From: an uncultured Peptococcaceae bacterium | Lineage (GTDB): Bacteria; Bacillota; Peptococcia; Peptococcales; Peptococcaceae | Direction of reading: 5' to 3' | Assembly: GCA_902492275.1 (NCBI GenBank) | Contig: CABUKW010000054.1 | Location: forward strand, 1-16,560 | Length of the DNA: 16,560 bases | Shown here: piece after piece, positions 7,671-14,073 of the stretch | Layout of the letters: every line of letters starts with the position of its first letter | How positions within the stretch are numbered: the stretch's first letter is position 1 | Notes under the pieces: model-generated | Databases searched by the model: none | Seen by the model: only the letters and a program-made list of their open reading frames with translations | What the model was told of the DNA's origin: nothing | Program-made: the position numbers and the translations under genes

Positions 7671-7697
7671 CTCGTTTCAGTTTTTATTTTTCATCTT

Positions 7698-8096
7698 TTA
7701 GTCTTCGTCGCTGCTGACAACGCCGTTGCGATAGTTTTCAATCGCTTTGCGCATTGCTTCCACACCGATTACCGAGCAGTGCATTTTCTTTTCTGGCAGG
7801 CCGCCCAATTCTTCTGCAACGGCTTCTTCTGTCATTTTATAAGCTTCTTCTACGGTTTTTCCTTTAATCATTTCTGTCAGGATACTGCTGCTGGCCACTG
7901 CTGCTGCACAACCAAATGTTTCAAAAGTCACATCGGTAATGATATCATCTTCTACTTTTAAATAGATGATAGTAGAATCGCCGCAGTCTGGATTGCTCAC
8001 TTCTCCGATTGCTGTTGGATCAGCCATATCCCCCTGATTGCGTGGATTTTTCGCGTAGTCGATTGTTTTTTCTGTAAATTTAACTGCTTCCGCCAT
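7698..8096 (-). CDS. nifU: NifU/IscU-type iron-sulfur cluster scaffold
   Basis: A 132-residue single-domain scaffold with the three conserved cysteines C38 (NPDCGD), C63 (FGCAAAVASSS) and C107 (KKMHC), plus D40, K104 and H106, which surround the nascent [2Fe-2S]/[4Fe-4S] cluster. It opens with FTEKTIDYAKNPRNQG, typical of the clostridial nifU form. It receives sulfur from a cysteine desulfurase and passes clusters to apo-proteins in the cytoplasm. No nifS/iscS, iscR or hscA lies next to it, which is unusual since nifS-nifU pairs are common. ATG 8096 follows GGAGGTGG at about 10 nt. The leader holds a 10-bp stem hairpin. It may be read from upstream or from its own promoter, which I could not place convincingly. 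The tail ends in acidic SSDED. Confidence 0.93.
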   Translation of the reverse strand: MAEAVKFTEKTIDYAKNPRNQGDMADPTAIGEVSNPDCGDSTIIYLKVEDDIITDVTFETFGCAAAVASSSILTEMIKGKTVEEAYKMTEEAVAEELGGLPEKKMHCSVIGVEAMRKAIENYRNGVVSSDED

Positions 8097-8127
8097 GTTT
8101 CATTCCACCTCCACAAACTTATTTTGA

Positions 8128-8163
8128 ACTGCTCCCACCAATGCAAGACTGTCTGGGAACAGC
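8128..8163 (-). other. Hairpin in the nifU leader
   Basis: Minus-strand arms GCTGTTCCCA and TGGGAGCAGT form a 10-bp stem with two G-U pairs and a 16-nt loop. No U-tract follows, so it is not a simple terminator. It sits 32-67 nt before the nifU ATG and could be a leader structure or processing site. Confidence 0.4.
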
Positions 8164-8217
8164 GGCATTTTTATATTGCTTTTATGGAAAGCCATACTAC
8201 CCTATTAAAGCACAATC

Positions 8218-9465
8218 TCATCTTTTTTTCAATGTCTTTGCTAATTTTTTATAGATTAATTTTGCAAGTCCGCTGTCTTCTTCCAAGCTCCAGTAAATAT
8301 GACACTGGGCGTCGGGCGCGGTAATAATGCCGGGCTGACTCCACCGACCCATTTGTATGCGGCAGCGTTTCCGCCGTCCGCGCCGCATATAACCAACCTG
8401 CACCATAGCAGGCAAAATATATTGCTGCTGCAGGAACTGTTGACGATTTTCTACGGGCTTACCGTCCAATTGAAAAATCCAGTCCGCACTGCGCAGCCCT
8501 GCCCGCGCCGCCGGTGAACCCTGCTGCACATCTAATATCAATACGCCCCGCTCCGGCGCTGTAAATGGCCCGTCATGCTGCAATGCCCTGCGTTTTCCAT
8601 ACCAGATGACCACCTCATGTCCCAACGGCGCAAAAAACGCTGGCAACAAAAGGCCGAACCTGCTGTGCTGTGTCAGCAGCACCAGCAATAATAAGATCAT
8701 ACTGTAGAGCAACAATAAAAAAGCCGATTGCCGAATTTTTTCTTTCATTCTGTGACGCACAACCAAATCGCTGTATCCTAAGGCTGCCAACACAGGCGCT
8801 AACATATATAAAACTGTTGGCTGCTGCCCTTGCAGAGCGCCTAAAACCGGCCACCAATCAGGCATCAGCATAAAACCTGCTTGGGGCAGCGTTGCTGCGC
8901 CGGATAACCCCATCAGCATCACCAACGGCAACGGCCACACCATTTGCAGCAAAAAGCCGCCGGTAATCTGCTGCCGTCCGTTCTGCAAATAGATGGGCAA
9001 GGCGTTCAAATGCCCTGTCGTCAAAACCAAAAAAGCCTCTGTACAATGCAGTACCGCCACTGTTGCCAATAATTGGGCACCGTTCAAATGGGGCCAGCCC
9101 CATAGACAGTTGCAAACTGCCAAAATACCGCCCGAATAGGCAAAGCAAAGAAAACGCTGCCGCACCAAAAGCAACAGCAGCGCTATCATCCACAAATATT
9201 CCAGACCAATCTGATCCAACGTAACCCCTAACAATAGCAATAACGCACTGGCCAGCATACCGCCCATCAAACCGGCCGCTACTGTGACAATCACGATTTT
9301 TCCGACGGGTTCGCGTCGCAGCTGAAACATCTCTTGTTTCCGTTTAGCCCGTTGACGGGCCTGTAAAAATACAAGAAACACCGTTAACCAAAACACTGGG
9401 GCGTACAGGAGCGTACCAAGCTGCCAAAAAATCTGTTGTAACACCTGCATCGCCAGCATCATCAT
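8218..9465 (-). CDS. MinJ-like polytopic membrane protein with C-terminal PDZ domain
   Basis: A 415-residue integral membrane protein. Hydrophobic segments begin near residues 18, 57, 88, 108, 130, 180, 220 and 250, giving about eight membrane spans. A cytoplasmic PDZ domain begins near residue 305 (GVLILDVQQGSPAARAGLRS, then WIFQLDGKPVENRQQF). A basic tail ends in KKLAKTLKKR. The architecture and position, directly after a carboxy-terminal protease and downstream of ftsEX, match MinJ (YvjD) of Bacillus, the adaptor linking DivIVA to MinCD. Family assignment rests mainly on layout and synteny; sequence identity looks low. Three ATG codons in a row (9465, 9462, 9459) follow GAGGTGAGG, which overlaps the protease stop, so translation is coupled. 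The first ATG is listed. An alternative is a general PDZ membrane scaffold or protease regulator. Confidence 0.78.
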   Translation of the reverse strand: MMMLAMQVLQQIFWQLGTLLYAPVFWLTVFLVFLQARQRAKRKQEMFQLRREPVGKIVIVTVAAGLMGGMLASALLLLLGVTLDQIGLEYLWMIALLLLLVRQRFLCFAYSGGILAVCNCLWGWPHLNGAQLLATVAVLHCTEAFLVLTTGHLNALPIYLQNGRQQITGGFLLQMVWPLPLVMLMGLSGAATLPQAGFMLMPDWWPVLGALQGQQPTVLYMLAPVLAALGYSDLVVRHRMKEKIRQSAFLLLLYSMILLLLVLLTQHSRFGLLLPAFFAPLGHEVVIWYGKRRALQHDGPFTAPERGVLILDVQQGSPAARAGLRSADWIFQLDGKPVENRQQFLQQQYILPAMVQVGYMRRGRRKRCRIQMGRWSQPGIITAPDAQCHIYWSLEEDSGLAKLIYKKLAKTLKKR

Positions 9466-9469
9466 TGCC

Positions 9470-10606
9470 TCACCTCATCTTTTGCTCCAAGACCGCAATG
9501 GCCTGCTCCAGTTGGGTATCCACCGTGGCATTTTCCGGCAGTTCTACAACTACGTCGGGCTTAATGCCTACACCGTTGATATCATTTTGCTTTGGCGTCA
9601 GATATTTAGCTTCGGTAATTTTCATTGCAGTACCGTCGGCATACAGATACACGCCCTGTACCAGCCCTTTACCAAAGGTTTGGGTTCCCACCAGGGTAGC
9701 CACGCCGCTATCCTTCAAAGCGCCGGACAAAATTTCCGACGCACTGGCCGTATTGCCATTGACCAGTACCACCAGCGGCACATCTAATTGCGCCTCTGTG
9801 GCGTTTTTGGTGTCTACCTTGCCGTCAGCCGACACCACATGCACAATAGGACCGGACGGCACAAATACTCGCGCCACTTCCACGGCTGCGTTTACTTCGC
9901 CGCCGCCATTGTCCCGCAAATCCAAAATCAGACCGTCAAATCCTTCTTGCAACAGCGTATTGATTTGTTCCGCAAACTCGGTCGCCGTCTGCACAGAAAA
10001 CTCACTGATCCGCACATAGGCAATCCGTTGATTTTCCTCTAAAATTTGTCCGTCGACGGTTTTAATATTGCCCAGCTTAAACCGTTCTACTGTGAAGGTC
10101 TGCTCCGCATCATTGCGCTCTACGGTAATTTCCACCGTTGTTTCAGGACGGCCCCGCATCAACGACACCGCCATATCCAGCGTCATATCGGCCGTACTTT
10201 TGCCGTCAATGGCTTTGATGATATCCCCTGCTTCAATCCCTGCTTTTTCTGCCGGGCTATCCGGTATGGGCGACAAAATAACAAAATTGCCATTCTCATC
10301 CTCCGCAGTATAGACACCAATCCCGTACACATCACCGCTGACCTGTTCCATAAAACCGGTAATGGTATCGGCGTCAATATAGGTTGTATATTTATCGCCC
10401 AAACTATCTAACATGCCTTTGACGGCTCCATCGGTCAGCGTACTGACGTCAGAATCCCATAAATATTTACTTTCAATCAACGTCACTGTGCGTACAAGCT
10501 TCTGCACATGTCCCCAGTTGGTCACCACCACAATGCCTACACAAACGGTGGTCAGACAGCAAATGGTCAAAATGACATCCCGCAGCACCCTCCATGCTTT
10601 TTTCAT
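9470..10606 (-). CDS. S41 carboxy-terminal processing protease (CtpB-like)
   Basis: A 378-residue serine protease of the CtpA/CtpB family. One N-terminal membrane anchor or uncleaved signal spans residues 8-28, so the rest is extracytoplasmic. A PDZ domain follows at about 90-175 (YGIGVYTAEDENGNFVILSP, with SPAEKAGIEAGDII). The S41 catalytic domain shows DLRDNGGGEV (229-238), nucleophile S288 in NTASASE, K313 in FGKG and Q317, the Ser-Lys-Gln triad. In Bacillus CtpB cleaves SpoIVFA during sporulation and is encoded just after ftsEX, as here. ATG 10606 follows GGGAGG at about 9 nt. The gene is co-transcribed with the MinJ-like gene (4-nt gap) and has its own TATAAT promoter after the ftsX terminator. 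The exact substrate is unknown. Confidence 0.93.
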   Translation of the reverse strand: MKKAWRVLRDVILTICCLTTVCVGIVVVTNWGHVQKLVRTVTLIESKYLWDSDVSTLTDGAVKGMLDSLGDKYTTYIDADTITGFMEQVSGDVYGIGVYTAEDENGNFVILSPIPDSPAEKAGIEAGDIIKAIDGKSTADMTLDMAVSLMRGRPETTVEITVERNDAEQTFTVERFKLGNIKTVDGQILEENQRIAYVRISEFSVQTATEFAEQINTLLQEGFDGLILDLRDNGGGEVNAAVEVARVFVPSGPIVHVVSADGKVDTKNATEAQLDVPLVVLVNGNTASASEILSGALKDSGVATLVGTQTFGKGLVQGVYLYADGTAMKITEAKYLTPKQNDINGVGIKPDVVVELPENATVDTQLEQAIAVLEQKMR

Positions 10607-10636
10607 TCCGGCATCCTCCCGTTATCGATCTTGTTT

Positions 10637-10667
10637 ATTATACGATTTTTTTCTGCATCTATGCCAA
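10637..10667 (-). promoter_or_regulatory. Probable promoter of the protease/MinJ-like operon
   Basis: Minus strand perfect TATAAT (10637-10642), preceded at 19 bp by TTGGCA (10662-10667, five of six). The spacer is longer than the usual 17 bp. It lies just after the ftsX terminator, about 31 bp before the protease ATG. Confidence 0.5.
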
Positions 10668-10674
10668 ATCTATG

Positions 10675-10713
10675 AAAAAACAGAACGCACTGCTGTTTTT
10701 TAAACAACGTGCG
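10675..10713 (-). terminator. Rho-independent terminator after ftsX
   Basis: Two stacked 5-bp stems (CGCAC/GTGCG and TGTTT/AAACA) are separated by a 2x3 internal loop. On the minus strand they are followed by TTCTGTTTTTT. It starts 12 bp after the ftsX stop and separates ftsEX from the protease operon. Confidence 0.8.
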
Positions 10714-10724
10714 CCCTTTCCAGC

Positions 10725-11621
10725 TTATACTTTCAAATATTTTTTAATGGCGATATTACTGCCTAACGCGCCCAATAATGTTCCGCCTACCAACAGCACC
10801 AGCATAATCAAATACATCAGTTGTGTATCCTGCAACAGTGTAACGAAGGTAATACGTTCGGTAATATAACGCAAAATAGCGTCGTAGCCAAAATAAAGCA
10901 CCATATCAGCCAACAGCGCACCAACCACACCAATCAGCAATCCTTCCAGAAAAAATGGAATCCGCACATAAAAATTGGTGGCGCCCACATATTTCATAAT
11001 ATTGATTTCTTCCCCACGGGCAGCCACAGTAAGACGAATGGTGCTGTTTACCAGGAACAACGCGATTAGCAGCATTCCTGCCACTACTGCAATACAGGCA
11101 ATTTCCAACGTATTGGTGAGAGAAATCATGTTTTCCACAACATCCTGACCATAGCGCACCAGCTCAATTTGCGGAAATTTCTCTGTATCGCTCAAATAAG
11201 ACACGGCGCTTTCAATCTGCTCCATCTGCTCCATTTTGATATGATAGGCGTCCGGCAACGGATTGGTGCCGCCCATGGCCTCTGCCAGCTGCGTAGAATC
11301 AAACTGGTCACTAAGCCCCTCTAACGCGTCTTCCTTGGGTACAAAAGTAGCTTCTTTAAACCCGGTTAATTTATGAAAAGACGGCTCCAGTGCCAGAGCG
11401 TCTTCTCGGCTGACATCGTCGTTTAAAAACACCACAATTTCCAGCTCATTCTCCATATTTTTAGCCATGAACTCACTGTTTGCCGCAAGCAGCGTGGTAG
11501 CGCCCAGCACCACCAGCATTGTCGCCACCGTCAGTACCGACACCAGCACCATGCCTTTATGCCGCCACAAGGAGCGCACTGTATCGCGAAATCCATATTG
11601 CAGATATCTAAATAAAATCAA
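10725..11621 (-). CDS. ftsX: Cell-division ABC transporter-like permease FtsX
   Basis: A 298-residue FtsX. A cytoplasmic N-terminus and a first membrane span (MVLVSVLTVATMLVVLGATT) come first, then an extracytoplasmic domain of about 120 residues, then three spans in the C-terminal half (around IACIAVVAGMLLIALFLV, GLLIGVVGALLADMVL and LMYLIMLVLLVGGTLLG). Between them is the cytoplasmic segment EEINIMKYVGATNFYVR, typical of FtsX. With FtsE it gates peptidoglycan hydrolases rather than moving a solute. I placed the start at TTG 11621 because AGGGAGG lies 8 nt upstream and the N-terminus then matches family length; an ATG at 11645 has no ribosome site. It overlaps ftsE by 14 nt, indicating coupling. 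No EnvC-like hydrolase gene follows. A hairpin terminator ends the two-gene transcript. Confidence 0.93.
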   Translation of the reverse strand: MILFRYLQYGFRDTVRSLWRHKGMVLVSVLTVATMLVVLGATTLLAANSEFMAKNMENELEIVVFLNDDVSREDALALEPSFHKLTGFKEATFVPKEDALEGLSDQFDSTQLAEAMGGTNPLPDAYHIKMEQMEQIESAVSYLSDTEKFPQIELVRYGQDVVENMISLTNTLEIACIAVVAGMLLIALFLVNSTIRLTVAARGEEINIMKYVGATNFYVRIPFFLEGLLIGVVGALLADMVLYFGYDAILRYITERITFVTLLQDTQLMYLIMLVLLVGGTLLGALGSNIAIKKYLKV

Positions 11622-12297
11622 CTTTATACCCTCCCTGCTTATCATCGCGGATTAACTCGCCATGGGCCAATTCCAATACCCGATGACTGGCACGATTTAC
11701 AATGCCGCTGTCATGGGTAGCCATTACAATGGTGGTTCCCTTGATGTTAATGTCATTGAGAATATCCATAATTCCCTTGGCCGTTTCCGGATCCAGATTC
11801 CCGGTAGGCTCGTCGGCAATAATAATCTGCGGATTGTTGACAATGGCGCGGGCAATGGCGACACGCTGCTGTTCGCCGCCGGACAATTCATCGGGGAAAT
11901 GGGTCTTGCGGTCTTCTAAGCCAACCAAACGCAGCGCATAATCGACCTTACGCTCTACTTCCCGTCGGCTGGCGCCCAACACTTCCACCGCAAAGGCTAC
12001 ATTTTCAAAAGCGGTGCGGTCCCCCAGCAGCCGGTAATTCTGAAAAATAAAACCGATATTGCGGCGGTAATGGGGAATTTGCCGCTGCTTTAAGCGGGTA
12101 ATACTCTTGCTGTTTACCAAAATATTGCCCTCCGTAGGCAACATTTCCCGAATTAACAACTTAGTAAAGGTGGATTTTCCCGCGCCGCTGGCGCCCACCA
12201 AAAATACAAATTCGCCTTCTTCTATTTTTACATCAATATGTTTTAAGCCTACTGTGCCATTTTGAAATTCCTTAGACACATTGATAAACTGAATCAT
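11608..12297 (-). CDS. ftsE: Cell-division ATP-binding protein FtsE
   Basis: A 229-residue ABC ATPase of standard FtsE length. Walker A is GASGAGKST near residues 36-44, the Q-loop is in FIFQNYRLL, the signature is LSGGEQQR, Walker B is IIIADEPTGNLD, and the switch histidine is in MATHDSG. The FQNYRLL and PTGNLDPETA segments are characteristic of FtsE. It binds the cytoplasmic face of FtsX, and ATP hydrolysis drives activation of cell-wall hydrolases at division, or during sporulation in Bacillus. The start at ATG 12297 has AAGG close by and GGGAGTG further upstream. A weak -10 (TATACA, 12362-12367) with ATTACA 18 bp before it may be the promoter. It overlaps ftsX. Confidence 0.97.
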   Translation of the reverse strand: MIQFINVSKEFQNGTVGLKHIDVKIEEGEFVFLVGASGAGKSTFTKLLIREMLPTEGNILVNSKSITRLKQRQIPHYRRNIGFIFQNYRLLGDRTAFENVAFAVEVLGASRREVERKVDYALRLVGLEDRKTHFPDELSGGEQQRVAIARAIVNNPQIIIADEPTGNLDPETAKGIMDILNDINIKGTTIVMATHDSGIVNRASHRVLELAHGELIRDDKQGGYKVDFI

Positions 12298-12489
12298 GTC
12301 TAGCCTTCACTCCCATCTACCGCTCCAAACCGGCGCGGCAAATACTCCATTTTCGCTCTATTGTATAGTATAACAGATAAATGTGTGTAATTGGTGAAAA
12401 TATTGAAATTATTTTATACAATTTTTGCTTTCTTGCCAAATAAATAAAAAACATCACCAATTTGGGAGGTTTTACAGTTAAAACTCCGT

Positions 12490-12978
12490 TTACCCCTCTA
12501 CAATAATGTCTGCCACCTGCACAGGGATTACTTTTTGTAGGCCAGATAGCGGCAATTCTACCTGGTAGCCGATTTTGCCGGCGCTGAACATGATGGTTTC
12601 ATAGTCGGCGGCAGTTTGATGGATGACTGTTTTAAACAATTTTTTCATGCCAATCGGCGAACATCCGCCATGCACATAGCCGGTCAAGCCCAATAAATCT
12701 TTGGCTTTCAGCATTTCAATGGACTTTTCGCCCACAGCCGCCGCTGCTTTTTTTAAGTCTAGTTCGGCCAGCACCGGCACCATAAACACATAATGATTTT
12801 TAGATTTTCCGGTAGTCACCAGCGTCTTAAAGGCCCTGTTCGGGTCCTGATGCAGCGCCTGAGCCACTTCCGCGCCGCTGATTGCGCCTGTATCTGCATA
12901 ACAATGATGCTGATAGGCAATCTTTTTTTGATCCAATACCCGCATCACATTCGTTTTCATATCTGATTTTGCTGCCAT
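12490..12978 (-). CDS. ybaK: Cys-tRNA(Pro)/Cys-tRNA(Cys) deacylase YbaK/EbsC
   Basis: A 162-residue single-domain protein of the YbaK/ProX trans-editing family. Conserved Lys51 sits in AFKTLV, KKAAAAVGEKSIEML lies in the middle, and the signature GGCSPIGMKK is at 104-113. It hydrolyses mischarged Cys-tRNA(Pro) in the cytoplasm, protecting proline codons. The length and the C-terminal IPVQVADII are normal for the family. ATG 12978 follows GGAAGGAAGG. The gene is transcribed alone, 192 bp upstream of ftsE and divergent from spoIIR, from an extended -10 promoter. No clear terminator follows it, so some read-through into ftsE is possible. Confidence 0.95.
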   Translation of the reverse strand: MAAKSDMKTNVMRVLDQKKIAYQHHCYADTGAISGAEVAQALHQDPNRAFKTLVTTGKSKNHYVFMVPVLAELDLKKAAAAVGEKSIEMLKAKDLLGLTGYVHGGCSPIGMKKLFKTVIHQTAADYETIMFSAGKIGYQVELPLSGLQKVIPVQVADIIVEG

Positions 12979-13007
12979 AAAAAATCCTTCCTTCCATTAT
13001 TTTTTCT

Positions 13008-13016
13008 ATTATAGCA
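13008..13016 (-). promoter_or_regulatory. Extended -10 promoter of ybaK
   Basis: Minus strand TGCTATAAT, a perfect TATAAT with the TGn extension, lies about 30 bp before the ybaK ATG. No good -35 was found, which is common for extended -10 promoters. Confidence 0.5.
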
Positions 13017-13095
13017 CGTCCCCCGCGCCACCGCCACCGGCTGCTGCAAGAAAATATCTTATTCGGAACATTGCCGCTAAAAATCGCCGACTTCG

Positions 13096-13125
13096 GTTTA
13101 AAGCTATGTTTTTCCGGCAACACTA
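13096..13125 (+). promoter_or_regulatory. Sigma-F-like promoter of spoIIR
   Basis: GTTTA (13096-13100, four of five to the GYATA -35 consensus), 15-bp spacer, GGCAACACTA (13116-13125), which fits the GGNNANAHTR -10 consensus at every fixed position. The ATG is about 25 bp downstream. spoIIR is sigma-F-dependent in Bacillus, so motif and gene agree. Confidence 0.65.
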
Positions 13126-13149
13126 TCAGCAGAAAGAGGTGTTGACAAA

Positions 13150-13743
13150 ATGAAAAAGAGATGGATTGCAGCATTTTTGCTGAGCGTTATTTGCTTATCC
13201 AATTTAGAAATTTCAGAACAAATTGATAAAAACAGTTTAATTCGTATTCACGTGCTGGCCAACAGCGATAGTCAGGCCGACCAGCAGCTTAAATTGCAGG
13301 TCAAAGACGATGTGGTGCGCTATTTAGAGCCGCAGTTAGACCAAGCCCATTCCGTTGAGGAAAGTCGGCAGATTATCCAAAATAGCCTGCCCCAGCTGGA
13401 ACAAACCGCCAAAGATACGCTGCAGCGGCTTAACAGCAATTATGATGTGACACTGCAATACGGCCGCTTCGATTTTCCTGTAAAATACTACGGCGGCTTT
13501 AGTCTGCCTGCCGGAAATTATGAAGCGCTGCGCATTTTAATCGGAGAAGGGAAGGGCCATAACTGGTGGTGCGTACTGTTTCCACCCATGTGCTTTACCG
13601 ACAGCAATACCTCCGCTTCCGGCAAATACACGGAGCAAACACCGGAGAAAAAAGTCGTCATAAAACTGAAAAGCGTGGAGCTGTTAAAAAAATGGACAGG
13701 CCAGGAAACAACAGCAGAGGAACCAGCCAACCAACAAGCATAG
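13150..13743 (+). CDS. spoIIR: Stage II sporulation protein R
   Basis: A 197-residue SpoIIR. An N-terminal signal or anchor (residues 3-17) is followed by the family opening LIRIHVLANSDSQADQQLKL, a helical middle, and the hallmark YEALRILIGEGKGHNWWCVL then FPPMCFTD. In Bacillus it is made in the forespore, secreted into the intermembrane space, and triggers SpoIIGA to process pro-sigma-E in the mother cell. AGAGGTG precedes the ATG at about 9 nt, and a sigma-F-like promoter lies just upstream. It is transcribed alone, opposite to its neighbours, and ends at a strong bidirectional terminator. The C-terminal 30 residues (LKKWTGQETTAEEPANQQA region) are low-complexity and probably non-essential. 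It is the clearest taxonomic marker in the window. Confidence 0.97.
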   Translation: MKKRWIAAFLLSVICLSNLEISEQIDKNSLIRIHVLANSDSQADQQLKLQVKDDVVRYLEPQLDQAHSVEESRQIIQNSLPQLEQTAKDTLQRLNSNYDVTLQYGRFDFPVKYYGGFSLPAGNYEALRILIGEGKGHNWWCVLFPPMCFTDSNTSASGKYTEQTPEKKVVIKLKSVELLKKWTGQETTAEEPANQQA

Positions 13744-13748
13744 CCAAG

Positions 13749-13791
13749 AAAAAAGCCGTAGGTATCCAGAAACAAAACCTACGGCTTTTTT
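13749..13791 (+). terminator. Bidirectional terminator shared by spoIIR and the minus-strand small ORF
   Basis: The perfect 15-bp stem (13749-13763 with 13777-13791) has a 13-nt loop, six A at the left and six T at the right, so it terminates from either side. It starts 5 bp after the spoIIR stop and 3 bp after the stop of the opposing broken small ORF. Confidence 0.92.
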
Positions 13792-13794
13792 GTA

Positions 13795-13947
13795 TTACAC
13801 AAAAATTTTTCTGATAAGCCAAAACACCGGCTCCAAGCCGTGTCCAGCAAAAATGAACAGCACAAATAAAAGCAAGGGACTTCAAATACAGAGCAAACAG
13901 AGTAAAACCCATTGTTTCTGTTGCTTGGTTGTTTTTTCCTGTTTCAT
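13795..13947 (-). pseudogene. Small membrane-protein ORF interrupted by an in-frame TGA
   Basis: From ATG 13947 the frame encodes MKQEKTTKQQKQWVLLCLLCI (first 20 residues plus I), hits TGA at codon 22 (13882-13884), then continues in the same frame for 28 codons, opening SPLLLFVLFIFAGHGLEP, to TAA at 13795-13797. Read through, it is a 50-residue protein with a charged N-terminus, one or two hydrophobic spans and a basic end. Gene-like surroundings are present: an extended -10 (TGTTATACT, 13998-14006), AAAGGAT about 10 nt before the ATG, and the shared terminator 3 bp after the TAA. TGA is an ordinary stop elsewhere in this window (aspartase, protease and MinJ-like genes), so a changed genetic code is excluded. 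Options are a nonsense mutation, a sequencing error, a 21-residue peptide, or a selenocysteine codon, for which I see no clear SECIS hairpin. I do not recognise the family. A longer overlapping frame antisense to spoIIR is judged spurious. Confidence 0.45.
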
Positions 13948-13997
13948 AGATTACACCATCCTTTTCAGCTCTCACCGAGCGACTTAGTCCTATTCTT

Positions 13998-14006
13998 AGT
14001 ATAACA
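13998..14006 (-). promoter_or_regulatory. Extended -10 promoter of the broken small ORF
   Basis: Minus strand TGTTATACT, a TATACT with TGn extension, about 50 bp upstream of ATG 13947. No matching -35 at 16-18 bp was found. It lies downstream of the GLUG-repeat gene, for which I see no convincing terminator. Confidence 0.4.
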
Positions 14007-14073
14007 TGAAACAGGCTCTGTGCTTTGACCAGTTAAGCGAAAAAAGCTACCAATTACGACATCTTCCTATTTT

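Noticed and set aside
12420..12489. Possible terminator after ybaK (T-rich stretch on the minus strand)
   Set aside because: Only a 3-4 bp stem can be drawn before the T-run, too weak to call.
13142..13147. Perfect TTGACA just before spoIIR
   Set aside because: It overlaps the ribosome-binding spacing and would start transcription inside the gene with no -10 at 17 bp; the sigma-F-like site fits better.
13883..13947. Alternative genetic code with TGA as tryptophan
   Set aside because: TGA ends the aspartase, protease and MinJ-like genes in this window, so it is a normal stop here.
13658..13975. 105-codon minus-strand frame with hydrophobic stretches
   Set aside because: It lies antisense to the end of spoIIR, crosses the strong terminator, and has no clear ribosome site. 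The gene-like signals in this stretch fit the different frame at 13795-13947.
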